Of a stretch of DNA of 31,521 nt, positions 1-6,615 are shown in pieces. How positions within the stretch are numbered: the stretch's first letter is position 1; each line of letters starts with the position of its first letter. The stretch covers positions 1-31,521 of the forward strand of contig NZ_JAVWNC010000022.1 in the NCBI RefSeq assembly GCF_036637135.1. The letters are read 5' to 3'. Under the pieces are notes generated by a model. That model was not told the DNA's origin and did not search any database. It saw nothing but the letters and a program-made list of their open reading frames with translations. The translations under genes and the position numbers were made by a program. Source of the DNA: Anaerorhabdus sp036637135. GTDB taxonomy: Bacteria > Bacillota_I > Bacilli_A > Erysipelotrichales > Erysipelotrichaceae.

Positions 1-8
1 AACAAATG

Positions 9-36
9 AAAAAACACAATGAACGAATTCATTGTG
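9..36 (-). terminator. Rho-independent terminator for the AraC-type gene
   Basis: Read on the minus strand this is a perfect 9-bp stem, CACAATGAA / TTCATTGTG, closed by a TTCG tetraloop and followed by six T. It lies about 130 nt beyond the AraC-type stop codon. The 37-164 stretch between them holds only AT-rich sequence with a weak inverted repeat (AGCCAAT / ATTGGCT); no gene is visible there. Confidence 0.8.
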
Positions 37-164
37 CCTTTCAAAGGAATAAAATCTATTAAAGGAAATTTAATAGAAATTAGCCAATAAATAAGAAGTT
101 GTGCATTGGCTGAACACATTGTTATTATAAAATATATATTGCATATTAAATATTGAACTACTGA

Positions 165-1079
165 CTAGTTACTATCATTATCCTGCCAAAGAGAACGATA
201 AGCTTGAGGGCTGTATTTGGTGTATTCTTTGAAGACTTTACCAAAATAACTTGATGATGAGAAACCACATGAAAAGCCAATGTCCGTAAGTGATTCTTGC
301 GTATTTTGAATCTTGTGACATGCTCGTTGGATACGGTAATTGAGTAAGTATTCAAGAGGGGTTAAGTTGAGTGAATTTTTGAATGTACGATAACATTCTC
401 TTTCGCTAATATAAGCAGCGTTCGCAATATCAGATATGGATATTTTGACACAATAATTTTCGTGGATAAAAACCATCATTGATTTCAATTTATCATCGGG
501 ATAATGCTTTGATGGAGAATTGAGTAACAGTTCTTTTGTTTCACTTAGTTCAAGTATTTGAATCCAAATATCAGAAAGTACAGAACGTAATTGAATTGGA
601 TAAGAAAAATCATCTTCATGAAGATCAAAGGAATTTTTGATAGTAGTAATGAGTTTTGAATGTTTTTTACTAGTGAATTGGAGTAACTCAATTTCAATTG
701 TATGTACAAAAGGATAGACATATTTCTTGTCGATGATGTTTCCATTTTTGCCACCTATAAATTCAGGGCGAAACATATGTAAAAGTAAAACAGTGTTTCT
801 ATTCTCATCAAGGGATAGAGTTTTGTGTAATACATTGGAATTAACAATGCCAGCCTGACCTTTTGTAAAGATTGTTTTTCCCTTAGGTGTATTGTATTCG
901 ATACAACCACTTTTTACATAGAAAATCTCCAATGAATCATGCCAGTGCCAAGGTGCTGTACGGCCAGGATATTTATCTATTTCTGAATAGGAAGAAATGT
1001 ATGGGAAATCATGCGGCATTGAGGTAATGATTTCTTGTTTGTCTTGTTCACTAATGTTTATATCATGTACTTTTTTCAA
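165..1079 (-). CDS. AraC-family transcriptional regulator with cupin sensor domain
   Basis: This is a 304-residue one-component regulator. The N-terminal half looks like an AraC-type cupin ligand-binding domain (around residue 43, APWHWHDSLEIFYVKSG, typical of the metal/sugar-pocket fold). The last ~100 residues are the double helix-turn-helix DNA-binding domain: SISDIANAAYISERECYRTF is the first helix-turn-helix, and DIGFSCGFSSSSYFGKVFK the second and the AraC signature, followed by a P-x-x-YR end. The start is a TTG codon: GAGGTGA lies six bases upstream and no ATG is available. Its target is not evident; it may act on a gene left of the window or on itself. It is divergent from the MerR gene. 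Such proteins usually activate sugar or stress genes, but the ligand cannot be read from sequence. The family call is firm. Confidence 0.93.
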   Translation of the reverse strand: MKKVHDINISEQDKQEIITSMPHDFPYISSYSEIDKYPGRTAPWHWHDSLEIFYVKSGCIEYNTPKGKTIFTKGQAGIVNSNVLHKTLSLDENRNTVLLLHMFRPEFIGGKNGNIIDKKYVYPFVHTIEIELLQFTSKKHSKLITTIKNSFDLHEDDFSYPIQLRSVLSDIWIQILELSETKELLLNSPSKHYPDDKLKSMMVFIHENYCVKISISDIANAAYISERECYRTFKNSLNLTPLEYLLNYRIQRACHKIQNTQESLTDIGFSCGFSSSSYFGKVFKEYTKYSPQAYRSLWQDNDSN

Positions 1080-1102
1080 TGTTGATCACCTCGATATTAA
1101 TT

Positions 1103-1132
1103 AGTATACATAAATTAGTTAGATTTAAGCAA
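1103..1132 (-). promoter_or_regulatory. Candidate promoter of the AraC-type gene
   Basis: On the minus strand TTGCTT (1132-1127) and TATACT (1108-1103) are separated by 18 bp, upstream of the GAGGTGA ribosome-binding site. It lies back to back with the MerR promoter. Confidence 0.5.
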
Positions 1133-1148
1133 ATAGATTTAAATGTTA

Positions 1149-1179
1149 TTGACTTGGAGTGCACTCCAAGTGGTAGGAT
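1149..1179 (+). promoter_or_regulatory. MerR-type promoter with operator palindrome
   Basis: TTGACT (1149-1154) and TAGGAT (1174-1179) are 19 bp apart, the stretched spacing that MerR-family activators need. The spacer region carries a perfect 20-bp palindrome, ACTTGGAGTGCACTCCAAGT (1152-1171), resembling known NmlR/AdhR-class operators. The regulator encoded immediately downstream is of that class, so autoregulation is expected. Confidence 0.85.
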
Positions 1180-1206
1180 ATAGAAGGAAATAAGAAGGAG
1201 GTTACC

Positions 1207-1581
1207 ATGTATATAGCAGAAGTAAGTAAGAAATATGATATTTCACCGGATACGTTACGATATTATGAAAGAGTAGGGTTAATACCTCCTGTAACAAGAA
1301 ATGAAAGTGGTGTAAGAGATTACTCGGAAGCGGATTGTGGATGGGTGGAATTTATAAAATGTATGCGTAGTTCAGGATTATCAATAGAGTCCTTGGTTGA
1401 ATATGTTAGACTATATCAAGAAGGTGACTCAACCATAGAGGCAAGAAAAGAATTATTGATTGAGCAAAGAAATCAGTTGAAAAAGAGAATTGAAGAATTG
1501 GATAGTGTATTTGATAAATTAACTAAAAAGATTGAAAATTACCAAATTATCAAGCCAAATATGAAGTGTAAAAAGAAATAA
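1207..1581 (+). CDS. MerR-family regulator, NmlR/AdhR class
   Basis: This is a 124-residue MerR-type activator/repressor. Residues 1-70 hold the winged helix-turn-helix (YIAEVSKKYDISPDTLRYYE, then GLIPP and R-x-Y). A long helix from about residue 75 to 115 would form the dimerisation coiled coil, and there is no large effector domain. Cys52, in FIKCMRSSGLSIE, sits exactly where the AdhR/NmlR class carries its single aldehyde- or electrophile-sensing cysteine. AAGGAGG lies upstream of the ATG. The gene is monocistronic, with its own terminator at 1586-1620. In related bacteria such regulators control alcohol/aldehyde dehydrogenases and respond to carbonyl compounds; no such enzyme follows here, so other targets would be elsewhere in the genome. 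The class is inferred from size, Cys52 and the operator together. Confidence 0.9.
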   Translation: MYIAEVSKKYDISPDTLRYYERVGLIPPVTRNESGVRDYSEADCGWVEFIKCMRSSGLSIESLVEYVRLYQEGDSTIEARKELLIEQRNQLKKRIEELDSVFDKLTKKIENYQIIKPNMKCKKK

Positions 1582-1585
1582 AACA

Positions 1586-1620
1586 GAGGAACTTGGATTA
1601 CCAAACAAGTTCTTTTCTTT
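1586..1620 (+). terminator. Terminator of the MerR-type gene
   Basis: The stem GAACTTG (1589-1595) / CAAGTTC (1606-1612) is extended by weaker pairs and followed by a T-rich tail. The 305-bp gap 1582-1886 contains this terminator, then an AT-rich stretch without a gene, then the promoter and operators of operon A. Confidence 0.7.
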
Positions 1621-1766
1621 TGAATAAAATAGTAAAAAGTACCACTTTTCTTGGTAGATGGTTATACAAAAATGAAATATAACCAGATAATCGGGTATAA
1701 TTATTTTGGCTATTAAGGATAATAGTATATTTTTACCTTCTTAAAAAAATTTAGTAAAAAAGATAA

Positions 1767-1804
1767 AGAAAACGCTTGCATTTTGTTCTTTCATAGATTA
1801 TATT
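1767..1804 (+). promoter_or_regulatory. Operon A promoter with overlapping cre-like site
   Basis: AGAAAACGCTTGCA (1767-1780) matches the CcpA cre consensus TGWNANCGNTNWCA at 12 of 14 positions. It overlaps a weak -35 (TTGCAT, 1776-1781), which is 17 bp from TATATT (1799-1804). CcpA binding here would block RNA polymerase, as expected for a catabolite-repressed PTS operon. Confidence 0.7.
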
Positions 1805-1815
1805 GAGAGTGTAAG

Positions 1816-1827
1816 TGGTATATACCG
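1816..1827 (+). promoter_or_regulatory. GntR-type operator 1 of operon A
   Basis: TGGTATATACCG contains the 10-bp palindrome GGTATATACC, the form recognised by HutC/NagR-type GntR regulators. It lies just downstream of the predicted transcription start. The likely binder is the GntR protein encoded at the end of this operon. Confidence 0.7.
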
Positions 1828-1846
1828 GCATAAATAAAGGGTATTT

Positions 1847-1860
1847 TTGGTATATACCAA
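1847..1860 (+). promoter_or_regulatory. GntR-type operator 2 of operon A
   Basis: TTGGTATATACCAA is a perfect 14-bp palindrome with the same core as operator 1. The centre-to-centre distance is 32 bp, about three helical turns, so both sites face the same side of the DNA. It ends 27 bases before the IIB start. Confidence 0.75.
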
Positions 1861-1886
1861 GCAAAATGAGCTAGAAAGGGGAAATC

Positions 1887-2183
1887 ATGAAAATTTGTTT
1901 AATTTGTTGTGCAGGGATGAGTACAAGTGCAATTGTTAAGAAAATGCAAGAGGCTGCCACAGAGCAAAACATTGAAGCAGAGATTTGGGCTGTCGGAGAA
2001 GCTCAAGCAAAAGAAAACGTAGCAATTGCGGATGTCATTCTAATCGGACCACAAATCAGATTCGCATTATCACGTATTCAATCATTTGATCCAAGTAAAC
2101 CAGTAGCGGCAATCGATATGATGAGCTATGGAAGAATGGATGGTAAAAAAATATTGGCTGATGCAATAGCACTTATAAAATAA
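1887..2183 (+). CDS. PTS Lac-family EIIB (lactose/cellobiose type)
   Basis: This 98-residue cytoplasmic protein passes phosphate from EIIA to the sugar during import through the IIC next door. The N-terminal loop CCAGMSTS fits the family motif C-x-A-G-M-S-T-S, with Cys7 as the phosphorylated residue. The rest has the low-molecular-weight phosphatase-like alpha/beta pattern (VILIGPQIRF). AAAGGGGAAA precedes the ATG. It is the first gene of operon A; IIC follows after 39 bp. Substrate is not readable from IIB: lactose, cellobiose, chitobiose and other beta-linked disaccharide systems share this domain. The MupG-like gene downstream suggests an amino-sugar disaccharide, which is inference. Confidence 0.93.
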   Translation: MKICLICCAGMSTSAIVKKMQEAATEQNIEAEIWAVGEAQAKENVAIADVILIGPQIRFALSRIQSFDPSKPVAAIDMMSYGRMDGKKILADAIALIK

Positions 2184-2222
2184 GCTATTGTTCAACATAC
2201 ACTAAATTTCAAGGAGGATAAA

Positions 2223-3512
2223 ATGAACGGTTTAGTAAATTGGATGGAACGAAACTTTGTTCCAATAGCAGCAAAAATTGGTTCACAACGCCACTTAGTA
2301 GCAGTAAGAGATGCATTCATTTCTATTATGCCTATTACAATGGCAGGGGCAATTGCTTCATTAATTAACGTATTTGTTCGTGATTTACCAACAATGTGGC
2401 ATATGGATAGCTTCGTAGCTTCTATGGCACCAGTTATTGGTATAAATGGTAACGTGTGGTGGGGAACTACAGTTATCTTAGCGGTAGCATTTGTAATTTC
2501 ACTAGGATACAACTTATCAAAGAGCTATGATGTTAACCCATTAGGTGGTGGACTTGTTGCTTTATCGGCTTTCTTAGTTACAACTAGACAAGCACAACCT
2601 GATGCTGGTTGGGGATTCTTCCACTGGGGAGAATTTGGTGCAAGTGCATTATTCTCAGCATTATTCGTTGGTTTAGTTGCAACAATGATTTATGTATTCT
2701 TAACTAAAAAGAATGTCATTATCAAAATGCCAGATGTTGTTCCACCAGCTGTATCAAAAGCATTCGCAGCTATTATTCCAGGAACAATCGCAATTTATGT
2801 ATTTGCAATCGTTGCATACCTATTCTCAACATTTGTTGGAATGGCATTCAATGACTGGGTATTTAAAGTAATTCAAGGACCATTCATTAATTTAGTTCAA
2901 GGATTACCAGCAGTATTAATCCTTACATTCGTTGTACAATTATTCTGGTTCTTTGGATTACATGGTACAAACGTATTAGCTCCAGTATTAGATGGTGCTT
3001 GGTTAACAGCATTGCTAGAAAATAACACTGCTTACATGGCAGGTGCTAAATTATCAGAACTTCCATACATTTGGACTCGTGGATCATTCGATGCATTCGC
3101 TTGGATGGGTGGAGCAGGATGTACAATCGCATTAGTTATTGCGTTATTAATTTTCTCTAAACGTGAAGATGAAAAAGCAGTTGCGAAAGTATCTGCACCA
3201 ATGGGTGTCTTCAACATCAATGAACCAGTAGCATTTGGTCTACCAATTGTATTAAATGCAGTATATTTAATACCATGGTTAATCATTACTCCAATTTTAG
3301 TAACAATCGCTTATGGATTCACAGTGGCAGGCGTAATCCCTCCAGTATTTATTCAAGTACCTTGGATTGTACCTCCAGTATTCTATGCATTCTTAGCAAC
3401 AGGTGGTAACTTAGTGGCAGCAGGAGTAGCATTATTAAACTTAATCATCGCTATCTTCTTATGGTCTATCTTCGTTAAAGTTGCGAATACAATTAAACCA
3501 TCTCAAGATTAA
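2223..3512 (+). CDS. PTS Lac-family EIIC permease
   Basis: This 429-residue membrane protein has about ten hydrophobic segments and is the channel that binds and translocates the sugar. Family features include an N-terminal MERNFVPIAAKIGSQRHLVA segment, a WFFGLHGTN block, and FNINEPVAFGLPIVLN near residue 335, the conserved N-E-P-x-x-F-G-x-P loop of Lac-family IIC. AAGGAGG sits just before the ATG. It is flanked by its IIB and IIA. Codon use is very uniform (TTA, GCA, CCA), suggesting good expression. A GAAA-capped hairpin follows the stop codon and may tune IIC against IIA levels. Substrate is unknown; the family also includes ChbC and CelB. Confidence 0.95.
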   Translation: MNGLVNWMERNFVPIAAKIGSQRHLVAVRDAFISIMPITMAGAIASLINVFVRDLPTMWHMDSFVASMAPVIGINGNVWWGTTVILAVAFVISLGYNLSKSYDVNPLGGGLVALSAFLVTTRQAQPDAGWGFFHWGEFGASALFSALFVGLVATMIYVFLTKKNVIIKMPDVVPPAVSKAFAAIIPGTIAIYVFAIVAYLFSTFVGMAFNDWVFKVIQGPFINLVQGLPAVLILTFVVQLFWFFGLHGTNVLAPVLDGAWLTALLENNTAYMAGAKLSELPYIWTRGSFDAFAWMGGAGCTIALVIALLIFSKREDEKAVAKVSAPMGVFNINEPVAFGLPIVLNAVYLIPWLIITPILVTIAYGFTVAGVIPPVFIQVPWIVPPVFYAFLATGGNLVAAGVALLNLIIAIFLWSIFVKVANTIKPSQD

Positions 3513-3520
3513 TACATTAT

Positions 3521-3540
3521 GAGGGGTGAAAACCCCTCTC
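3521..3540 (+). promoter_or_regulatory. GNRA-capped hairpin between IIC and IIA
   Basis: GAGGGGT (3521-3527), loop GAAA, ACCCCTC (3532-3538) forms a very stable 7-bp stem with a GNRA tetraloop, nine bases after the IIC stop. A moderately T-rich stretch (TCTCATTTTATTTT) follows. It could be a leaky terminator or an mRNA-stabilising/processing element. Confidence 0.6.
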
Positions 3541-3567
3541 TCATTTTATTTTAAATTAGGAGGACTT

Positions 3568-3876
3568 ATGGAAGGATTAGAACTACTAGCTTTTCAAATC
3601 ATCTCAACTGTAGGTACAGCTAGATCTTTATACATCGAAGCTATACAAGATGCTAAAAAAGGAGAATTTGAAGAAGCATACAAGAAAATAGAAGAAGGAA
3701 ATCAACTTTTCCTTGAAGGGCATCATGCTCATGCAGAATTAATCCAAAAAGAAGCAAATGGTGAAATAACTCAAATTAATCTCTTACTTGTCCATGCGGA
3801 GGACCAATTGATGAGTGCAGAAGGTTTTAAAATAATTGCACAAGAATTAATTGATGTTTATCAAAGTAGAAAGTAG
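3568..3876 (+). CDS. PTS Lac-family EIIA
   Basis: This 102-residue three-helix protein receives phosphate from HPr and passes it to the IIB at the start of the operon. The active histidine is His76, in LLLVHAEDQLM, matching the family motif V-H-A-x-D-x-L-M. The N-terminal MEGLELLAFQIISTVGTARS is typical of LacF/CelC proteins. The start is set by TTAGGAGG ahead of the ATG at 3568; a longer reading from a GTG at 3526 would run through the intergenic hairpin and add non-homologous residues. The 69-residue gene follows eight bases after the stop. IIB, IIC and IIA being separate polypeptides is usual for the cellobiose branch. Confidence 0.94.
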   Translation: MEGLELLAFQIISTVGTARSLYIEAIQDAKKGEFEEAYKKIEEGNQLFLEGHHAHAELIQKEANGEITQINLLLVHAEDQLMSAEGFKIIAQELIDVYQSRK

Positions 3877-3884
3877 GGATTATA

Positions 3885-4094
3885 ATGATATATGTAAACT
3901 GTGCTCAACATGAGCAAGTCATTCAATTATTGGAAAAATATGATGGTGATGTTCAATTCACATTTAAAGGTAAAACAGGATTAAAACTATCATTTGAAAC
4001 AACAACTGATGATGATACTGCAGTTAATCTTGCAAAACAAATTATTAAGGATAGTGAGTTAGGAAAATCATTGTATTTCCAAGTATTAAAGTAG
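3885..4094 (+). CDS. Unknown small protein of operon A (69 aa)
   Basis: I do not recognise this family. The protein is 69 residues, acidic to neutral, with no signal peptide or membrane segment, and a likely small alpha/beta fold: strand at the N-terminus (MIYVNC), helix (HEQVIQLLEKY), two strands (VQFTF, LKLSFET), helix (DDDTAVNLAKQIIKDS), strand (SLYFQVLK). AGGGA is five bases before the ATG, and the gene is packed tightly between EIIA and the next small gene, so it is surely translated with them. By position it could be a PTS-associated regulator or accessory factor, but there is no direct evidence for any role. Cys6 is the only cysteine. Confidence 0.75.
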   Translation: MIYVNCAQHEQVIQLLEKYDGDVQFTFKGKTGLKLSFETTTDDDTAVNLAKQIIKDSELGKSLYFQVLK

Positions 4095-4105
4095 AGGTAA
4101 AGAAA

Positions 4106-4279
4106 ATGGAAAAATGGGGTTTAGCAGTTTGTACGTTAGGTTTATTATTAATTACTCTTTCAGCAACATCAACACCCGCAAATTTGATGATGGTTTTTAG
4201 TGGACTATTTTATGTTGTGGTGGGTGTAGGTATGATTATCTACAAAAACAAGAAAATGAAGAAAGAAAGAGGAATGTAG
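4106..4279 (+). CDS. Small two-helix membrane protein of operon A (57 aa)
   Basis: This short gene encodes 57 residues. There are two hydrophobic segments, about residues 5-20 (GLAVCTLGLLLITLSA) and 29-46 (MVFSGLFYVVVGVGMIIY), joined by a short polar turn (TSTPAN). The C-terminal tail is strongly basic (KNKKMKKERG), which should stay in the cytoplasm, giving a hairpin with both ends inside. AGAGG lies upstream of the ATG, and the gap to the preceding gene is eleven bases. The next gene starts one base after this stop. Function is unknown; small membrane proteins next to a permease sometimes adjust its stability or assembly, but that is conjecture here. Confidence 0.7.
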   Translation: MEKWGLAVCTLGLLLITLSATSTPANLMMVFSGLFYVVVGVGMIIYKNKKMKKERGM

Positions 4280-4280
4280 G

Positions 4281-4721
4281 ATGCAACTTCAACAACAATT
4301 AAAAATTAATGCTGACCAATTTTCCAAACACATTTTAGATTCAATACAATATGAATTAAAAGAATATGGACAAGTTAATGTAGATCATGATCATATTCGT
4401 GCTGGATTAACTTATAAGAAACCATTAACAACACAAATGAAACAAACAGATCATGTTACTGTTGAGATTACAAAATTCAACAAGGATCCTTTTGAATATG
4501 AAGCTACATTCGATTCTACACAAGGGAAGACAACAATTAGTTATAAAGCTAATAATTGTGATGGTGGATGTATTGTAACCTATGAAGAAGGATTTGTAGG
4601 TAAGGATACGGCAAAGAAACTCAATCATAAATTGATGAGCACATTTTATAAAAGACGTAGTAAAAGAAAAATACATTATTTACTCAATGCCATTGAGGAA
4701 CATGTATTAAAAGGAGAATAA
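4281..4721 (+). CDS. DUF3284-like protein
   Basis: This 146-residue soluble protein looks like the DUF3284 family, known from Lac-family PTS operons of Bacillota. Visible layout: an N-terminal helix (INADQFSKHILDSIQYELKE), a beta-rich middle resembling a START/SRPBCC-like half barrel (VTVEITKF, YEATFDS, KTTISYKA, GCIVTYEE), and a basic C-terminal helix (FYKRRSKRKIHYLLNAIEEHV). No catalytic residues are established for the family. The gene starts one base after the preceding stop and ends three bases before the MupG-like start, indicating translational coupling. It may bind the sugar phosphate or a partner protein. Assignment is by remembered pattern and context, not by a search. Confidence 0.75.
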   Translation: MQLQQQLKINADQFSKHILDSIQYELKEYGQVNVDHDHIRAGLTYKKPLTTQMKQTDHVTVEITKFNKDPFEYEATFDSTQGKTTISYKANNCDGGCIVTYEEGFVGKDTAKKLNHKLMSTFYKRRSKRKIHYLLNAIEEHVLKGE

Positions 4722-4724
4722 CAT

Positions 4725-5807
4725 ATGCCTAGACTTGGTATTTCATTATATCCAGATGTATCAAATGATATGGAAAAAGATAAAGCTTATCTTGATGTTG
4801 CTGCAAAATATGGATATACACGCTTATTCACAAATTTATTAAGCGTGAATGAAGAAGACTTAAAAAAGTTCAGAGAATTAAATCAATATGCCCATGAAAA
4901 AGAATTCGAAGTAATCTTAGATGTTGCTCCAAGTGTATTTGAAGCAAATGGATGTAGTTATGATGATTTATCATTTTTTAAAGATTTATATGCAGATGGA
5001 ATACGTCTCGATGAAGGGTTTAATGGTCAAAAGGAAGCGTTAATGACAGTGAATCCTCAACGATTAAAAATAGAAGTAAATGCATCACAAGATACAAAGT
5101 ACATTGATAACATATTAAGTTATAAGCCATACAGAGATCATTTAATAACTTGCCACAATTTTTATCCCCAACGATATTCAGGTTTAAGTTATGAATTATT
5201 TCAAAAAACCTCTCAAGATATAAAGAAGAATAATTTAAAGGTAGCAGCATTTGTTACAAGCCAAGTGCAAGGAGCATTTGGTCCTTGGCCTGTAAATGAT
5301 GGATTGTGTACATTAGAAATGCATAGAGACTTACCCATTGACTTACAAGTTCGTCATTATTATGCAACTGGATTAGTAGATGACATTTTGATTGCGAATT
5401 GCTATGCGAGTGAAGAAGAAATAAAACAAGTAAGTGAAATTCATCCTGGCAAACTAACAATCAAGATTGAATTAGATGAACATGTAACGGATGTAGAGAA
5501 AGAAATTATATTTAATTATCCACACTTTGTACGTGGTGATATGAGTGAGTATATGGCGAGAAGCACAATGTCTAGAATTGATTACAAGGATGCAATAATA
5601 CCTGCAGGTAATACGCCACAACAATTACACCGTGGAGACGTTTGCGTACTTAATGAGAAATATGGACGATACAAAGGTGAATTACATCTCATTTTAAAGG
5701 ATATGCCAAATACAGGAAATATCAATTTAGTGGGTAAAGTATTAGAACAAGAAAAAATCTTATTAGAATTCATTGAACCATGGAAGCCTTTTGCTCTAAT
5801 AAAATAG
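4725..5807 (+). CDS. MupG/DUF871-family phospho-glycosidase
   Basis: This 360-residue protein belongs to the family that includes Staphylococcus aureus MupG, which cleaves MurNAc-6-phosphate-GlcNAc inside the cell. Roughly residues 1-240 are a TIM barrel (start RLGISLYPDVSNDMEKDKAY, then YGYTRLFTNLLSV, EVILDVAP, GIRLDEG, then HNFYPQRYSGLS). Residues from about 250 on form the smaller beta-rich cyclophilin-like C-terminal domain (RGDVCVLNEKYGRYKGELHL). No signal peptide is present, so it acts in the cytoplasm on an already phosphorylated sugar. AAGGAG precedes the ATG. Here it sits with a Lac-family PTS rather than with murP/murQ as in S. aureus, and no other glycosidase is in the operon, so it is the likely hydrolase for the imported phospho-disaccharide. 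The exact substrate is inference. Confidence 0.88.
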   Translation: MPRLGISLYPDVSNDMEKDKAYLDVAAKYGYTRLFTNLLSVNEEDLKKFRELNQYAHEKEFEVILDVAPSVFEANGCSYDDLSFFKDLYADGIRLDEGFNGQKEALMTVNPQRLKIEVNASQDTKYIDNILSYKPYRDHLITCHNFYPQRYSGLSYELFQKTSQDIKKNNLKVAAFVTSQVQGAFGPWPVNDGLCTLEMHRDLPIDLQVRHYYATGLVDDILIANCYASEEEIKQVSEIHPGKLTIKIELDEHVTDVEKEIIFNYPHFVRGDMSEYMARSTMSRIDYKDAIIPAGNTPQQLHRGDVCVLNEKYGRYKGELHLILKDMPNTGNINLVGKVLEQEKILLEFIEPWKPFALIK

Positions 5808-5824
5808 CACTAAAAGGCTTTTTC
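5784..5824 (+). terminator. Terminator at the end of the MupG-like gene
   Basis: AAGCCTTTT (5784-5792) pairs with AAAAGGCTT (5812-5820) across a 19-base loop, followed by a run of T. The left arm is within the coding sequence. It would limit read-through into the GntR gene, which has its own candidate promoter. Confidence 0.65.
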
Positions 5825-5826
5825 TA

Positions 5827-5854
5827 TTGAAAAGTTTGAAAAATCAGTTATTAT
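5827..5854 (+). promoter_or_regulatory. Candidate promoter for the operon A GntR gene
   Basis: TTGAAA (5827-5832) and TATTAT (5849-5854) are 16 bp apart, just after the preceding terminator and 24 bases ahead of the GntR start. No GGTATATACC-type operator is visible here. Confidence 0.45.
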
Positions 5855-5878
5855 TTTAAAGGTAGAAGGAGGATGATT

Positions 5879-6547
5879 ATGACAGTTCCAATATATCAAA
5901 AGATTATGGACTTAATACGCGAAGAAATACGTAATCAAGCTCCGAATACACCGATTCTTTCAGAACGTGAATTAGAAAAGAAATACAATGCAAGTAGAAT
6001 GACAGTTCGTAAAGCAATCGACTTATTGGTTGAAGAGGGTGTACTGTATCGTATACAAAACGTAGGTACATTTGTTGCGGATGTTAAATTACATAAGAAA
6101 ACAGATAATCATGCTTTAAATTCTTTCGATGTGGAATGTGATTACAAGATTATTTATTTCGATGTAAAAGATGAAAATAAAGAAGTAGCACAAAAATTAG
6201 AAATCTCGACACATGATCAATATGTTCGTATTGTACGATTGAATCTTCAAAATGGTGAACCAGAAAGTTTAGATCAAATCTACATTGTACGGTTAATGAT
6301 TGATGATGCAGTTATGAATAATATTTTGAATATATTAGAGTTTAGTGCAAAGATTGAAATGGGATCAGTTAATCAAGTCTTTGTACCGATGATTGTACCT
6401 GTTAAGTTTGCGAACTTATTGAATGTCAAAATCAATACGCCAATCATTTGTGTTCAAAGTAAAATTAATACAAAAAATGGTAGAATCTATGCATATATTG
6501 AATCTTATTTGAATCCAGATACAAAAAGCATTGAATTCACAATATAA
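5879..6547 (+). CDS. GntR-family regulator with UTRA domain (operon A)
   Basis: This 222-residue regulator is probably the repressor of operon A. Residues 1-70 are the winged helix-turn-helix of the HutC/NagR subfamily (PIYQKIMDLIREEI, then LSERELEKKYNASRMTVRKA, then YRIQNVGTFVAD). Residues about 85-220 form the UTRA effector domain that binds a sugar phosphate in relatives (YVRIVRLNLQNGEPESLDQIYI; C-terminal IYAYIESYLNPD). The start chosen is the ATG at 5879, six bases after AAGGAGG; the ATG at 5873 abuts the Shine-Dalgarno and is unlikely. Two GGTATATACC operators precede the operon. The natural inducer is probably the phosphorylated PTS substrate or a product of the MupG-like enzyme. A stable terminator follows. 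Confidence 0.9.
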   Translation: MTVPIYQKIMDLIREEIRNQAPNTPILSERELEKKYNASRMTVRKAIDLLVEEGVLYRIQNVGTFVADVKLHKKTDNHALNSFDVECDYKIIYFDVKDENKEVAQKLEISTHDQYVRIVRLNLQNGEPESLDQIYIVRLMIDDAVMNNILNILEFSAKIEMGSVNQVFVPMIVPVKFANLLNVKINTPIICVQSKINTKNGRIYAYIESYLNPDTKSIEFTI

Positions 6548-6573
6548 AAGAAGAATTCGTTCTTCTTTTTTCT
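6546..6573 (+). terminator. Terminator of operon A
   Basis: AAAAGAAGAA / TTCTTCTTTT forms a perfect 10-bp stem capped by a TTCG tetraloop with a following T run. It begins inside the GntR stop codon. Confidence 0.85.
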
Positions 6574-6585
6574 TTGTTTAAGGGG

Positions 6586-6591
6586 TATAAT
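6586..6591 (+). promoter_or_regulatory. Possible -10 box for the MATE gene
   Basis: A perfect TATAAT lies 24 bases ahead of the MATE start. The hexamer 17 bp upstream (TTCTTT) is a poor -35 and falls in the terminator arm, so the promoter is tentative. Confidence 0.35.
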
Positions 6592-6615
6592 AACAAGCAT
6601 GAATGTGGGGAAAAT

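Noticed and set aside
1..164. Small RNA in the 3' region of the AraC-type gene, based on the AGCCAAT / ATTGGCT dyad
   Set aside because: The stem is only 7 bp with a long loop, and no clear promoter for a separate transcript was found; the region is adequately explained as the 3' untranslated end.
2192..2512. Minus-strand open frame opposite the IIC gene
   Set aside because: It is a frame shadow of a strongly conserved permease gene, with no plausible ribosome-binding site or protein features.
3032..3286. Minus-strand open frame opposite the IIC gene, second shadow
   Set aside because: Low-complexity shadow of the regular GCA/TTA codon pattern; no independent signals.
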